Counted from the first letter of the stretch, positions 21,773-34,427 are shown. The stretch: DNA of 64,000 bases from Leptodactylus fallax (GCA_947044405.1 CAMRHE010000054.1:7393501-7457500); one strand, 5' to 3'. Notes: a model not told the origin generated them from the letters alone. Numbers and translations are program-made.

Positions 21773-24700
21773 TTAGAAATTAGAAGAAGTCGGGGGGGGG
21801 GGGGAGGTCCCTGTTGGGGGGGATATAGAGGGGAAGGCAGACTGGAATTCCCTGGAATTGTAGAAAAGATTCCAAAGGAGCCATGTTTGGTGGTGGGTCC
21901 TGTCATCCTGTCGCAGCTCCGCCATCATATTTTCCCTACTTTGGATGAGCAAAATCTCTTTGAGCCAGGACACTAGGGAGGGGGGCGTCTGAGATTTCCA
22001 TAGTCTAGGAATCACAGACCTTGCGGCCACCAGCATGAAGCCTATCAATTTGCGGATGTGTTTCTCATATTTACTAGGGAAGATGGAGAGAAGGAGGGGG
22101 GCTGGGTCATCGTCTAATGAAATGCCCGTAACCCTCTTAATTATACGCCGAACTTCTGACCAGTAGGGGCGTAAGAGTGTACATTCCCACCAGACGTGCT
22201 TCATCGTACCCCGGCCAGAGTTACATCTCCAACATCGATATGAGGTAGAGGGATACATCTCATGGAGAACAGATGGGACTCTGTACCATCGGGAGAGTAT
22301 CTTATAGTTAGTCTCCTGTGCCTTGCAGGAAATAGAGAATTTGTGGCACGCCTGGAATGCCGATGACCACACATCTGGCGCGAACGAGACCCCCAGCTCC
22401 CTCTCCCACCCACCCACGTAAGCAGGTAGGGAGTCAGTAGCAGTCTCCCGCAGCATGCCATAGATAAGCGAGATTGTGTGGGCTGGGGTATGGGGAGAGA
22501 GGCATATGCGTTCAAAGGGCAGTAACTTTATGTGCAGATTGTGCTTTATCTTAAGAGTGGTGTATAGGTGAGTTAGCTGGGCGTATTGCCAGTGGGATAT
22601 GGCCGAGTCAGGGTCTGACCCAGGATGGGTCAGCTCTTGGCGGGGGAGGAGAGATGTCGTGCTTGTAACTTGGTGGAAACGGAGGATCTGTTGGCCCCTA
22701 GCGTGGGATAAAAAGGAGGAGTGGAGCGCCGCAGGAAAATCCGGGTTGCCCGAGATAGGCGTCATAGGTCCATCGTTTAGAAAGAGTCTACGCATAACAC
22801 CATAGCGCCGACACGATCCAAGGACCTGAAGCGCGACGTATGGAAGTGTATGGGTGGAGCTATCTGTCCAGTAACGCTTAGCTAGCCACGGGAGGGCAGT
22901 AAGTGAATTCAAGGAACCCTCCAAGGCAACCCAGAGTTTAGAGTGCTCCGAGTGATGCCACTCCAAAATGCGTGAAGTGACCGCAGCCAGGAAGTAGTTA
23001 GAGCAATCCGGTACTGCCAATCCGCCACACTCTTTGGGTTTGGTCAAGATACTTCTTGCAATTCTCGGTGGCTTGGATATCCATATGAATTTAGTAAATG
23101 TTTTCTGGATAGTTGTAAAGAATTGTTTGGGTAACATTATAGGGACAGTCTGAAATAGAGTAGTCTGGGGAGGACATTCATTTTTAGCAAATTAATGCGT
23201 CCCAGCCAAGAGAGGCCTTTGGTGTCCCATCGTTTCATATCTGTCTGCAAGGTGCGCAGGATCGGAAGGAAATTAAGCGTATAGGAATCGGTTAGTTTGC
23301 TAGAGAGCTGAACCCCCAAGTATTTAATTGCTTTCTGGGACCATGTAAAGGAAAAAGAGGAGCGGAGACCCCGAGGCTGTGACTCTGGCAGGGAGACATT
23401 AAGGGCAGTACATTTGGACAGGTTGAGTTTGTAGTTACTAAAGTAGCTATAGGAGTTGATTTCTCGGAGGAGAGATGGGATAGTTGTGAGCGGCTGAGTG
23501 AAGAAGAGTAGGACATCATCTGCGAATGCTGAGATCTTAAGATGTAAATTACGGATTCTGAGGCCCTGGATGTCTGGATTATCCCTAATTGCTACGAGTA
23601 GATGTTCCATTGCATATAGTAAGAGGTGAAAAGAGTGTGCCATTAACTCGTACCTGTGCCCTCGGGGAGTTATAAAGGGAGCGTATGCGGGTAAGCATCC
23701 TGGGTCCCAATCCTATCTGCGAGAAAATGGCTTCCAAGAAGCCCCAATCAACCCTGTCAAAGGCCTTCTCCGCGTCCAAAGAGAGGAGCATCATAGGGAT
23801 TCGTGAACTCTTTGCATGATGGATTGCCGAGAAGGCCTTCAACGTGTTATCCCGTGCCTCTCTATGTGGGATAAAGCCAACTTGATCGTAATGAACTAGC
23901 TTTTCCATGTACTGACTCAGTCTATTAGCTATCAGTTTGGCGTAGAGTTTGGCGTCTGTGTTGATCAAGGATATCGGTCTATAACTAGGGCAGAGCAGGT
24001 GGTCCTTACCGTCCTTGGGTATAACCGTTATATGTGCATGTAAAAAGGGGGGGCGGGAATTGAGTGTCAGGCGAGATAGAGTTAAAGTATTTCAATAGAA
24101 GGGGTGCAAGATCAGGCTATAAAATCTTGTAGAACCAAGCTGTGAACCCGTCCAGTCCCGGGCTTTTACCCGCGGGCAAGTTCGAGATCCCCAGCTCAAG
24201 CTCCTGGGTGGAAAAAGGTGATTCTAATGGGTCAGACTCTTCGGGTTTAAGAGAGGGGAGAGCTGTCTGTGCTATATATTGGGGAAGTGTGAGGCGGGGG
24301 GATCAGGCGTCCGATTGGTGGTGTGCGGCTGAGGAAGGTTATAAAGGGATTCATAACATCCTCGGAACGCTTCAGCTATGTCTGTAGTTAAGTGGGTTGT
24401 GGTTCCCGATGGGTTCTTAATAGCCGTTACATACGAAGTGGCCTGACGCTCTCTTACGGCGCGTGCCAATAGGCGACCCGCCTTGTTACCCCACTCATAG
24501 AACGATCGTTTGCCTAATTGGCGGAGTCGCTGTTGCCTGTGCTCCAACAAGGACCTGATGTCCTGACGCGTAGCTGTCAGCGCAACCAGGGTAGACTGTT
24601 GTAGGGATAATTTATGTTGTGCCTCAAGGGCAGCTAAGTCTCAAATGAGCGACTGGAACTTAAGCCCCGATTCCTTCTTAACTCTAGCCCCATGTTTCAT

Positions 24701-25586
24701 CAGCACTCCACGAAGCACACATTTTAAGGCTTCCCATTGAATCGGTGGAGTCATGGGCATGGTCTGTCACAAAGTTGGAAACAGTGAGTTTGAGATCGGC
24801 CATACATGCAGCATCAAGCAAGAGCGATTCATTCAGTCTCCAAGAGTGTGGGCGAGGTCCCGGAGGCGACATACGAATAGTGCATGTGATTGGAGAGTGG
24901 TCAGAGAGGAACGCTGTACCAATCCCGGCTGCGGTCACTTGAGGCAAAATAGTGTGGGATGTAAGAATATAGTCAATCCTACTATATGTGTTATGAGCAT
25001 GGGAGTAGTATGAGAAGTCTTTATCGGTCGGATGAAGGATCCGCCAGGCATCGCACAACAACATGGAGTGTAAAAGCTTCCTGAGCTTGTTTAAAGCACT
25101 GTAGGGGATATGGGACCTACCTTCAGAGGTGTCTATTAAAGGGTTCAAAGGGAGATTGAAGTCTCCACATAGTATGAGATGGCCCTTGGCAAAAGATTGG
25201 AGGGCATTCAGGGCTGAGACAAGGAAGGGGATCTGACCGGTGTTCGGTGTGTATATATTGGCTACTGTGTACACTGATCCATATATTTCACATAAGAGAT
25301 AAATGTATCTAGCGTCCTGGTCTGTCATGGAGTCTATAATCTTTACAGGGAGGTTTTTGTGGAAAAAGATGGCAACCCCCTTAGTTTTACCCTGTGTGTT
25401 ACTACTATGGGACCATAACGGATAGTAGCGGTTTTTAATAGTGAGCACATGATCAGCAAGAAAATGTGTTTCTTGTAGGCAGAGAATCTGGACCCTACGC
25501 TTGTGGGCATCATAAAGGACTTGAGAGCGCTTCTCAGGTACATTCAATCCCTTAACATTGAATGAGGATATTATAATGTGCGCCAC
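21773..25586 (-). pseudogene. L1 ORF2 (endonuclease-reverse transcriptase), frameshifted
   Basis: The endonuclease part (25586-24684) keeps the APE-type residues: SFNVKGLN, LQETHF, GDFN, SRIDYIL and SDHSP. Reverse transcriptase is in two frames. 23968-23585 has QVGFIPHREARDNTLKAF and LSLDAEKAFDRVDW (motif A); 23643-23137 has FADDVLLFF (motif C). The last frame (23137-21773, 454 residues) carries FIWISKPPRI, CGGLAVPD and CWRCN...GTMKHVWWEC, a CxxC-H-C knuckle. The enzyme would nick target DNA and copy its own RNA; the frameshifts near 24.6, 24.0 and 23.6 kb prevent a full protein. Confidence 0.85.
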
Positions 25587-26140
25587 AGGCAGTGGAAGGG
25601 GAGGGGAGGGATAGTGAGGGTGGAAAAGAAGGGGACGAGATCAGGAGCCGTTAGAGTTGGGTCAGTGGTACCCGGAGTTGGAGGACAGGGACCTCGGGGA
25701 GCAGGAGGGAGGAGGCGATTTAAGGTTGAAGAGGGCAGACAGGGCACCCTCAGTGGGAGTATGGGGTAGGAGCACGCGTCTCCGTTTGGTTCCGCACTGC
25801 AGAACCTTAGCTATGTGGGAACGAAGGCCAAGCCCAAGGCAGCAAGACAAGAAGAAGAGGTAAAGAGGTCAAGAACTGACAAATAACCAGAGACTATGTG
25901 GCCCCCTATGTTAAATTATGCGTGAAGAGGCAATATAGTGAATAGGTCTCTAATGAAGAAGTGCAAATTCAACAAAAATAGGCAATAGAACATTTCAAAA
26001 TTTGACAATGGTATAACCCCGAACTATAAAGTCCAGCGAGAACGGTTCACCTGGGAAGAGTGAGATCAAGCCGGATGGTCACGTTCTGTTGCCAGGCGAC
26101 ATCTACACCTTGGTCTTTGGGGCCCTGGAGGAGTCGTTGC

Positions 26141-27151
26141 TCAATCTCTAGTAGCGGTTCGGACCATCGTAGGAGGAGCAGGGCGATCTGAGTCACTGAG
26201 CATCTGTTCCCAGATCGGGAGGCGGATCATTGGAAGATCAAGTGCGCAGAGAAAATCCTGGAGGTCCTCTGGGGATGTCAAGACGATCAGCTTATCCTGC
26301 CTGCGGACCTGGAGAGCGAAAGGAAACCCCCACCGATAGAGAATCCCTCGTTCTTGGAGTGCAGCAAGTAGCGGTTTCAGTGCTGCCCTTTGACGTAGAG
26401 TGTGTCTGGAGAGATCCGGAAAGATGGATAGAGGGGCACCCCTAAAGTCGATGCTGTTGAGATTTCTAGCTTTGGACATTATATCCTCCTTTATGGTGAA
26501 ATAGTGGATCCTATATATGCCATCCCTCGGTCTCGCTGGGTCTGAGCTGCGAGGTCGGAGGGCCCGATGTGCTCTGTCTATTTCTATGTGCGTCTCAGGG
26601 GGGGCTCCCCAAGATGGTATTGAATATGCTTGTGAGTGCCGGTACTAGGTCGGCAGTCTGGGTGGTTTCTGGTAGGCCACGGATCCTTATATTATTGCGG
26701 CGGTTACGGTTCTCTATGTCATCTATATGGGAAGTGAGCCTGCGGTAATGAGGCTATGGGCAGATGACATCTGGTGAAGCGACTGAAGGGAAGACGTCAC
26801 TGACACTTGAAACTGCTCCAAATTGTCAACTCGGATTTGTAGGTCTGTTATATCTGTTTTATCTATTTGCAGGTCATGACGCCACGCATGTTTCAGATCT
26901 GTGGCTAAATTATCCATGTCCCTTCTGCTTAAAGCGAGTAACGCCTGCAGTTCCGGATGTCCCTGTAGCGTAATGGCCGCTTCCTCCGGAGGGGGGAGGT
27001 GAGATACTACAGACTCTGCCGAAACGTGGGTAGAGATAGATGCCTGACGGCTACTCACTTTTTTCTTGCAGGTGGAAGGTGGATCGTCCTCTTCTCCTGA
27101 GGACAGATCAGACAGTATGGTGGTCGGGTCTGTGGGTCTGGTCTGTGGCAA
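26141..27151 (-). pseudogene. L1 ORF1 (RNA-binding chaperone), split in two frames
   Basis: 27151-26723 encodes an acidic, serine-rich N-terminus (LSDLSSGEEDDPPS) and a coiled coil (LQIDKTDITDLQIRVDNLEQ). 26479-26141 encodes the C-terminal domain typical of L1 ORF1 proteins, with IDFRGAPLSIFPDLS and YRWGFPFALQV. The RRM-like middle is disrupted in 26480-26722. ORF1 proteins form trimers that coat LINE RNA. Not functional here. Confidence 0.75.
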
Positions 27152-27550
27152 TGAGGCCCGTTAGAGGGTAAAGGTGAGGCTGCTCCCCATACTGCCCCTT
27201 TAATTACCGCATTGTTTGGTTGGGTGGGGGAGATCAGCAGTGCCCGCACCGCCACTGTTCTCGGGTCTGGAGCTGCCTTGGAAGCGCTGAGCACCTGGTC
27301 ACTGTCAGTGCTGGAAGGAGGATGTGAGGAGGACGTCTCCCTTAATGGTGAGGCTGCTCCCTCCGCCAGTGGAGGGGAGCCGTCGGGCTGTCTGTAGTGG
27401 CTGCACAGCGCTGCTCTCCGGCCCGTCGGATCGCGCACGCTGCTGGGAAAATGGCGTCGGCGCTCCCCTACAGGCCTCGGCGGATCCCTCTTGCCCTTGC
27501 AGCAGGAGAAAATAGCTGGAGATGCCCCCCCTCCTGTCACTGGGAGGTAA

Positions 27551-28089
27551 GGGGCTCCCCTGGGGTCTTTTTGCCTCTTGTTTTGCCCATTTTGGGGTAC
27601 TTATGGACCTATTTCAGCGGGGCACTGGTCGGAGCTCTCAGTGTCTGCTGCCGTTCCAGCCCATGCCAAGCCACGCCTTGTTGTACATTTTGGCTATATT
27701 TGCCGTGTCCTGTTATTTGATATTAATAGTGCATTTCCAGTTTCTACAGCTGACGTTTCTAGAAATCATGGTGGGTAGTCACACACTGACACATTTGTAT
27801 CACTGGCTAAGGCCAAACTACTGTACTCTTATAGCGGCTTCCACTGCCATTTGTGCATTAAGTACTGACAAGTGAACATCATAGGGAAGCCCCAAAATAA
27901 AACTACCAATGAGGTTTATGGTAGTACAGTATACCATGTCCAACAACTGCCAGTAATAGTTTAACAATACAGCAGCGCATACTGTATTTTTCTTTCACAT
28001 GTACCTCTCCAGCTGTTGCAAAACTACAGTTCCCAGCCTTTTCTGAAGAGTTGGTGCAGGACAGGGGAGAGGTCCTGCATTTGCTAGAG
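27551..28089. other. Non-coding DNA between the L1 and a hAT element
   Basis: No gene recognised. The end of the stretch (28005-28060) carries TCCAGCTGTTGCAAAACTAC, a divergent partial copy of the adjacent hAT-type element. Confidence 0.5.
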
Positions 28090-28246
28090 CAGGGTTGGCA
28101 ACCTTCGGCACTCCAGCTGTTGTAAAACTACAGCTCCCAGCATGCATACTTGCTTTGCTGTTCTTGGAGCTCCCATGGAAGTGAATGGAGCATGTTGGGA
28201 GTTGTAGTTTCACAGCAGCTGGAGTGCCGAAGGTTGCTGACCCCTG
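28090..28246. mobile_element. hAT-type hairpin MITE with perfect 8-bp target duplication
   Basis: It begins CAGGGTTGGCAACCTTCGG and ends CCGAAGGTTGCTGACCCCTG, and is flanked on both sides by TGCTAGAG (28082-28089 and 28247-28254). The arms (CACTCCAGCTGTTGTAAAAC against GTTTCACAGCAGCTGGAGTG) fold over most of its 157 bp. The 8-bp duplication and CAGGG-type ends point to hAT transposase. Non-autonomous. Confidence 0.9.
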
Positions 28247-28449
28247 TGCTAGAGCTGTCCTGCACAGTTAGTTTACATTTTGACAGATGCAAGCAATCCA
28301 ATTTATGAAATGAATGGCCATTATCTAACTGCCGTGATGTAATACTACATGTTTTACAGGATCCCCAGGCACCAACCTTTTGAAAGGTATTATCTCTGAT
28401 AGACAACTTCTTTAATATAAGGGTTTCAGAAAGGAACCACAAACAGATA

Positions 28450-30006
28450 CAGTGGCTTGCAAAAGTATCCATACCCCTTAATGAATTTTCACATTTTGTC
28501 ACCTTAAATGTATTTTATTGAGATTTTAAGTGATAGACCGACAAAGTAGCAGATAATTGTGAAGTAGAACAAAAAAGATACATGGTTTAAGACTAATCAA
28601 ATGAAAATCTGAAAAATGTGACGTGCAAATTATTCAGCCCCCTGTACTTTGATAACCCCAAATAAAATCCAGTGCAATCAATTGTCTTCAGAAGTCACTT
28701 GATTAGTTAAGAGTTCAGCTGTGTGTAATTTAGTCTTCGTATAATTACATCTGTTCTGTGAAGGCCTCAGTGAATTAACAGCATCATGAAGACCAAGGAA
28801 CTCACCAGACAGGTCAGAGATAAAGTTGTGGAGAAGTTTAAAGCAGGATTAGGTTATAAAAACATATCCCAAGCTTTGAGCATTTCAAGGAGCACTGTTC
28901 AATCCATCATCCAAAAATGAAAAAAAGTATTCTACAACTGCAAACCTACCAAGATATGGCCGTCCACCTAAACTAACAGGTCGAGCAAGGAGAGCACTGG
29001 TCAGAGAAGCAGCCAAGAGGCCCATGGTCACTCTGGAGGAGCTGCAGAAATCCACAGCTCATGTAGGAGAATCTGTCCACAGGACAACTATAAGTCATGC
29101 ACTCCACAAATCTGGCCTTTATGGAAGAGTGGCGAGAAGAAAACCATTGTTGAAAGACATAAGTCCGCTTGCAGTTTGCCACACCTCATATAGGGGATAT
29201 AGCAAACATGTGGAAGAAGGTGCTCTGGTCAGATGAGACCAAAGTTGAACTTTTTTTTTTTTTTTTTTTAAATACAAAGTGCTATGTGTGGTGGATAAGT
29301 AACACTGCTCATCACCCTGAACACACCTTCCCCACTATGAAACATGGTGGTGGCAGCATCATGCTGTGGGGATACTTTTCTTCAGCAGGGACAGGGAAGC
29401 TGGTTAGAGTTTATGGGAAGATGGATGGAGCTAAATACAGGACAATCCTGGAAGAAAACCTGTTCGAGGCTGCAAAAGACTTGAGCCTGGGAAGGAGATT
29501 CACCTTTTAGCAAGACAATGACCCTAAACATACAGCCAGAGCTACCGTGGAATGGTTTAGATCAAAGAATATTCAGATGTTAGAATGGCCCAGCCAAAGT
29601 CCAGACCTAAATCCCATTGAACATTTGTGGCAAAACGTGAAAATTGCTGTTCACAGACGCTCTCCATCCAATCTGACTGAGCTTGAGCTATTTTGCAAAG
29701 AATGGGCAAAAATCTCAGTCTCTAGATGTGCAAAGCTGGTAGAGACATACCCCAAAAGACTTTCAGCAAAAGGTGGCTCTACAAAGTATTGATATAGGGG
29801 GGCTGAATATTTTTGTACGTCACACTTTTCAGATTTTTATTTGATTACAATTTTGAAACCATGTATTTTCATTCCACTTTACAATTATCTGTTACTTTGT
29901 GTTGATCTATCACTTAAAATCTCAATAAAATACATCTACATTTGTGGTTGTAAGATGACAAAATGTGAACAAGTTCAAGGGGTATGAAGACTTTTGCAAG
30001 CCACTG
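28450..30006 (+). mobile_element. Tc1-like transposon, inactive
   Basis: The terminal inverted repeats are CAGTGGCTTGCAAAAGTATC at the left and CTTTTGCAAGCCACTG at the right. The left end follows TA (28448-28449); the right-hand TA has become CA. About 1.56 kb, the usual Tc1 size, with a broken transposase between. Confidence 0.9.
28786..29792 (+). pseudogene. Tc1-type transposase, broken
   Basis: It starts MKTKELTRQVRDKVVEKF with a helix-turn-helix (LSISRSTVQSIIQK). A stop codon follows near 28918, a frame change near 29160, a long T-run at about 29250-29270 replaces coding sequence, and another stop lies at 29506-29508. Recognisable remains of the DDE domain are KHGGGSIMLWGYFSSAGTG and [17 protein letters not shown] (the glutamate motif). 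It cannot make enzyme. Confidence 0.9.
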
Positions 30007-32330
30007 CATATATTAATTTTTAGGGTACTTTATCACACATGAAACAGTTTCTCCATTTTCATAGAAAAATGAATTTGGTTTTATAATTATAGACAATCCT
30101 GCAACATATTAACTCCTAGCTTCACAAAGCAAATAGAAGGTTGTTTTGGTGTTGATTTACTAGAAACTGTTCCTGGAAGTGTTCCCAGAACGTTAAAGGA
30201 AAACACAATGTTAATGATATAACTAAGGAATTTATGATACATAGGACATGTAGTGTTTATAAGCTTGGCTTGTCCTACAAACTGATTTTTACTGGAAACA
30301 CACTAAGGCCTCATTCACATGTGATCAAATCCAGGAGTAGAACCTGAACCCAGAAGGCCCCATTCACACGGCAGAAAATGAAGATTCCTATATGTTTTTT
30401 CCCCCTGGCATCCAGTTGCGGAATACCAATGCAGGGCATTGGCATTCTTTCGTGGCTTTCCACCGCTGATTAGGCCCTTTAATTTGGGCAGGGAGTCTCG
30501 CACTGTGACTCTGCAGCAAGACTGAGCAGGACGCCTATTTTTTCAGCGTCCTGCTAAGATCTATGCCTCCAATTGAAAACAATGGGAGGCAGAATCCAGG
30601 GGCAGATTAGGACCTGAAAAAAAAAAAAAAGTTGGCACCATTTTATAGACAGGGTCAGTGCAAGTAGGTGAAGTCAATACAAGTAGCTCTTTCATGTAAA
30701 GCAGTCCTGTGTAAAGTAATTTTGCACAGGTCTGCTTTACATGGAGGGAGAGACAGCAGTCCAATGTAAGTTACCATGTCAGCAGTCTTTGTGTAAGTTA
30801 GTTTCAGTCTGCCTCTTACTCCACATAAAGCAGACATTTGTTACACAGGGCTACCTACTTTTATATAAAGGCAGCAGTCCTATGTAAGAAAAGTTAAGGG
30901 CAGTGAGGTTAGTTTGTAGGTACAGCAGCAGCCACCATCAATCTCAAAGTCCACCAACTCCTCAATTTAGAGGCTCTCAGGATTTGGACAAACTCCAGAG
31001 GGGCCCAACACAGGTGTAGTAGTAAAAAATATATCTATCTCTGTTCCCTGGTGTCCTCCACCACAGCCCATTTGATCGCGCACCATGCTTCCGTCTTTGG
31101 AACCCCATGTACTCCATGGGACCACTGAGGCCAATCAGCAGCCTCAGGGGGTCGCTGGAGAGGGACTGGTAGCTATGTGAGTGCCATCACTGGTCCCTCT
31201 CCAGTGACCACCTAATTGGCCTCAGCGGTCACTTGAGGTGCAGGGGGAATGAGGCAGAGTGTGCGACAGAATGGGCTGCCGAGTCAGCTATTAGAACGCT
31301 GGGGAAAGCTAAGCATGCTTTTTTTTTTTCTTTGTTACACCTCTAAGAATAATGCCCTATCGTGACTCCACACACTAATGCCTATTGTGGCCCAAGCTTT
31401 TTTCTTTATGAATGTTCTTCCAAACCCGAAATTTTGGGGGGTTTCACCACCCATGAACCATTATTTTAGTCTGGGGTCTTTTCAGAGGAGGCCCTGGGGA
31501 GGTGATTAAACAAAAAAAAAACTGTGTTACTCACCTTCTCTGGTGCAGATCTTTCATTTTTTGAGATGTCATGAATGACATCAGAGACCAATCGTAGGCC
31601 TCAGCAATATGACATCTCAAAGATCAGTAGACCTGTACTGGATCCCAGGAAAGGTGAGTAACTTTTTTTTTTTATTATTATGTTTGATCACCTCCCTTGG
31701 GCCTCAGCATATTATACTTTGGGGTCCCACGAAGTATGTCCAACAGATATTCTCAGTGCACCCGGTGACCTCCACTCTTTGAAGGTATAGAGCGGGGGCC
31801 ACCAGGCTGCAGTCTGCAGCAATAGTCAGCATATGGACCTCAGGGCAGGTAGCTGGCTGGCCCAGCATTACATATTCTAGTTGTCTGATTCCACCATGTG
31901 AGCAAACATATATTTAAAAAAAAAAAAAAGTTACCTCCCCAGGCTCCAGCGCTGCTGGTCTTAGTTATGTTCTTAGGCTCCTGAGACCACGTACCGCTGA
32001 GACCCTATCACAGACCTCAGCTGTCCCAAACGTCTTTAGCAGGCTTGTTGGACTAGGATCAACACTGGCACCCAAGGAAGGTGAGTGACACTTTTTCTTT
32101 AAGTTTACTCACCTTACCTGGCAATCTGCTAATTTTGAAGACCCCAAAGTATAAAAGCAGTTCCAGTTCGGATGTGTTCAGTGTGGCCTAAATAATTGCC
32201 ATTAATCATAATCAAGGTAAAATGCCTGATCAATGACTTTGATTTAGGTCATAATCACCCACCCCTATTAGTATTCTCTCACTAAACCCCTTTAAGGTTA
32301 TGTTGAGGGTGTGCACGTGCTTTTAATTTC
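30007..32330. repeat. Intergenic repeats: MITE-like blocks, no gene
   Basis: 30300-30620 belongs to a family with CATTCACA ends and GGGAGGCAGAATCC, similar to 42840-43060. 31350-31760 (TTACTCACCTTCTCTGG ... CCAGGAAAGGTGAGTAAC) is foldback DNA related to the hAT copy at 47288-47983. 31950-32120 (AAAAAGTTACCTCCCCAGGC) is a further fragment of that kind. No coding exon seen. Confidence 0.45.
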
Positions 32331-32616
32331 AGCACCGATATCTCCCCACTGTCAGAAAGTCAATCCTTATAGCCTAGCGTCATCGCTGGGCTGTGAAGAA
32401 CCCATCTCCCTCCCACCACAGTACTTGGGCTGTAAGGCCTGCCTTACTAACAGTGGGGAGCTATTGGTGTCGAAATGAATTGCAACGAAATTAACAACAC
32501 CGCTATCTCCTGCACCGTGGCTCATACCAGGAAGGCCGATGGTGTGTTCAATTCAGCACCCTGTCAGCTTTCTAGCAGTATATAATACCGCACATTTATG
32601 AGGACATGAAAGGTCC
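32330..32616. mobile_element. TTAA-type small element, right end altered
   Basis: It matches the family at 6090-6400 and 9686-9945 (TTTCTAGCAGTATATAATACCGCACAT, then GAGGACATGAAAGGTCC). Its right end stops at GGTCC and is directly followed by the TTAA of the next element, so the usual TCT before TTAA is missing. Confidence 0.5.
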
Positions 32617-33144
32617 TTAACCTCTTCCGGGCCACCCATAGACTATACGTCTGGGCAATCCCTCTCTTGTTCTGCAAGGACGTACTGGTAAGTCCTTGCA
32701 GTTTCCAGCAGCTGCGCGAAATCGTGCAGCTACTGAAATGGAGCTGGCTATAAATACAGCTGGAGCTCCCCTAGAGAAGGCAGGGACGGTAATAAATGAG
32801 CACTGTATACACAGCTATGGGCGCCGCCATGTTGCGGCTCCCATCTGAGCCCGGCGGTCACGTGATCCGCCAGAATCAGAGTCTGTTAGAGCTGCTGGAT
32901 CCTACAGGACCCAAATCAACTCTATAGTAACGTGCAGGAGGCTGTATTCCTCCTGCAACTAGGGCTAAAATGTACCAGCCCCAGTTACAGGGGAAGTCCG
33001 CCTCCCCCCCACCCAAAAAAAATAAAAAATTTAAGACACATGCAAAAATAAAAATAAAGCCCTGTGTCACCAAAAAAAAGATACAGAAATTAGTTGAATA
33101 ACCCAAATGATAACAATGTTGCAGCCTGGTACTGAAGTGGTTAA
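32617..33144. mobile_element. Non-autonomous TTAA-targeted (piggyBac-like) element
   Basis: TTAA at 32617-32620 and 33141-33144 bounds it. The ends are TTAACCTCTTCCGGGCC and, from the other side, TTAACCACTTCAGTACC. Internal composition (A-runs near 33014-33080, GC-rich 32815-32870) resembles the larger element at 18358-19521. No transposase. Confidence 0.65.
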
Positions 33145-33659
33145 AGGGGTTTTCGAGGCCAAAAAAAAAAAAAGTCAGTTAGTGCTATAATAGGGTAATA
33201 AACACACCCAACTACCTCTAGCAGAGTTTTGAGTGGTTTCTGGGTTTATCTGGTAGAATGGCATGCCGTCTCTATCGCACAGACGTGGGAGCCCGGCAGA
33301 CGAAGGAAGTGATGAACCCACTGTTGACTTCGGCTCATAAAACCTGCATAAAAAAAACAAAACGTGACCTCAGCCTTAAATGAAGTGTGTCGGGGTTCTG
33401 GGTTTCCATTCTTTTGGCAGCAGGAATAATGCTGACTACTTGATGAAGCCCACGCCATAGATTCAGCTTCGTCTGTTCATCAGTCTAGAGCGGAACAGCG
33501 GTGTACATGGCAACCTACTCACTATCCATGTAATGTTATATGACTTGCTCCTCGTACCATGCTAACACATTTGTGAGCGAGCACCTTACACCTCCAGCTT
33601 ACACTCATACTACATGGAACGTATAATAACCCGCACTATTTATATACACAACCAGATGC
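33145..33659. other. Non-coding DNA upstream of PRIM2
   Basis: TTAAAGGGGTTTTCGAGGCC (33141-33160) is a dispersed-repeat end. The remainder has no recognised exon on either strand. Confidence 0.45.
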
Positions 33660-33965
33660 CGATCCGAGTCAGGTGGTGTGTCACGTGCTCTGTGACGTAC
33701 ACAGCCCTAACTAAGCAGGGCAAGTAGCCGCTACCGGAGCAGAACAGTGGCTGGATGTCATAGGTAACTATTCCACTATTTTTTTTTCAGTTTTACACAG
33801 TTTTTCTAAATGGAAGTATATCGATAAAAGGAATACAATAACATGTCCCCTGAGAACACACGGGAATCGATCAGCTCGGCATGTCTTTTGCTTTGATCTA
33901 GATCTTGTGTCCCGTTTCCCGCGTTCAATCTGACGGCGCGCTCTTCCTGACAGCAGCTGAGCAGG
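33660..33965 (+). promoter_or_regulatory. Candidate PRIM2 promoter and non-coding first exon
   Basis: TTTCCCGC (33915-33922) is a consensus E2F site, expected for a replication gene. TCACGTG (33680-33686; E-box) and GTGACGTAC (33693-33701; CRE-like) lie upstream. Two possible 5' exon donors are ATAG|GTAACT (GT at 33763-33764) and GCAG|GTACTG (GT at 33965-33966). Either could splice to the acceptor at 36824. The position, 2.9 kb before the start codon, fits the known layout of PRIM2 with an untranslated first exon. No transcript data are available here. Confidence 0.35.
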
Positions 33966-34427
33966 TACTGTGCCGTAGCGCTCTTATAAGCTCGGCTTGT
34001 AGTTCTTTTTGCTGTACATTGTTTAGCTGGTGAACAAAGTGATATTTTACACTGTCCAGTTGGTTGTTTAGCGCAAGTTCCCCACATATAGAATGTGTCA
34101 TATGATTTGTGATTCTTGTGTGATAGGTCATTATGGGCTACTGAAGGAGCATTTGACTGTGTGATAATACAATGTCTCCTTAGTGGCCTATGTGGGGGCC
34201 ACTGAGGGGGCATGATAATTTGTATGGGCCATATATGTTGAGGGGGGGGATAATGAACACTTTGCACTGGGCCCACCAATGTGTTATATCAGCCCTGTGT
34301 GCTGCCATAGTTTAAGCATACCTTCTAACTGTCCCAGGTCTTGTCCCGGTCAGCTGGATGTATGTTTAACTCATCTGTGTCCTTTTTACACAGATGAGTT
34401 GAATACAAAAATGGTGGAGCAGAGACT
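33966..34427. other. Presumed first intron of PRIM2, left part
   Basis: Unremarkable non-coding DNA downstream of the candidate promoter. The longest minus frame (33806-34279) has no domain. Confidence 0.4.

Larger units (their letters stand above)
21365..27550 (-). mobile_element. L1-clade LINE, nearly full length, minus strand
   Basis: The order on the minus strand is GC-rich 5' UTR (27550-27152), ORF1 (27151-26141, broken), spacer (26140-25587), ORF2 endonuclease (25586-24684), linker (24683-23969), reverse transcriptase (23968-23137), C-terminal domain with a CCHC-like zinc knuckle (23137-21773), and 3' UTR with G-rich runs on the plus strand. It ends in AAAATTTCAATAAAATCC (RC near 21370-21387), where AATAAA is visible. 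About 6.2 kb, typical of the clade. Several frameshifts separate the ORF2 parts, so it is inactive but fairly young in appearance. The 5' boundary is approximate. Confidence 0.85.

Noticed and set aside
27055..27875. Several overlapping frames of 60-160 codons near the L1 5' end
   Set aside because: GC-rich 5' UTR of the LINE and its flank; no known domain, no conserved start.
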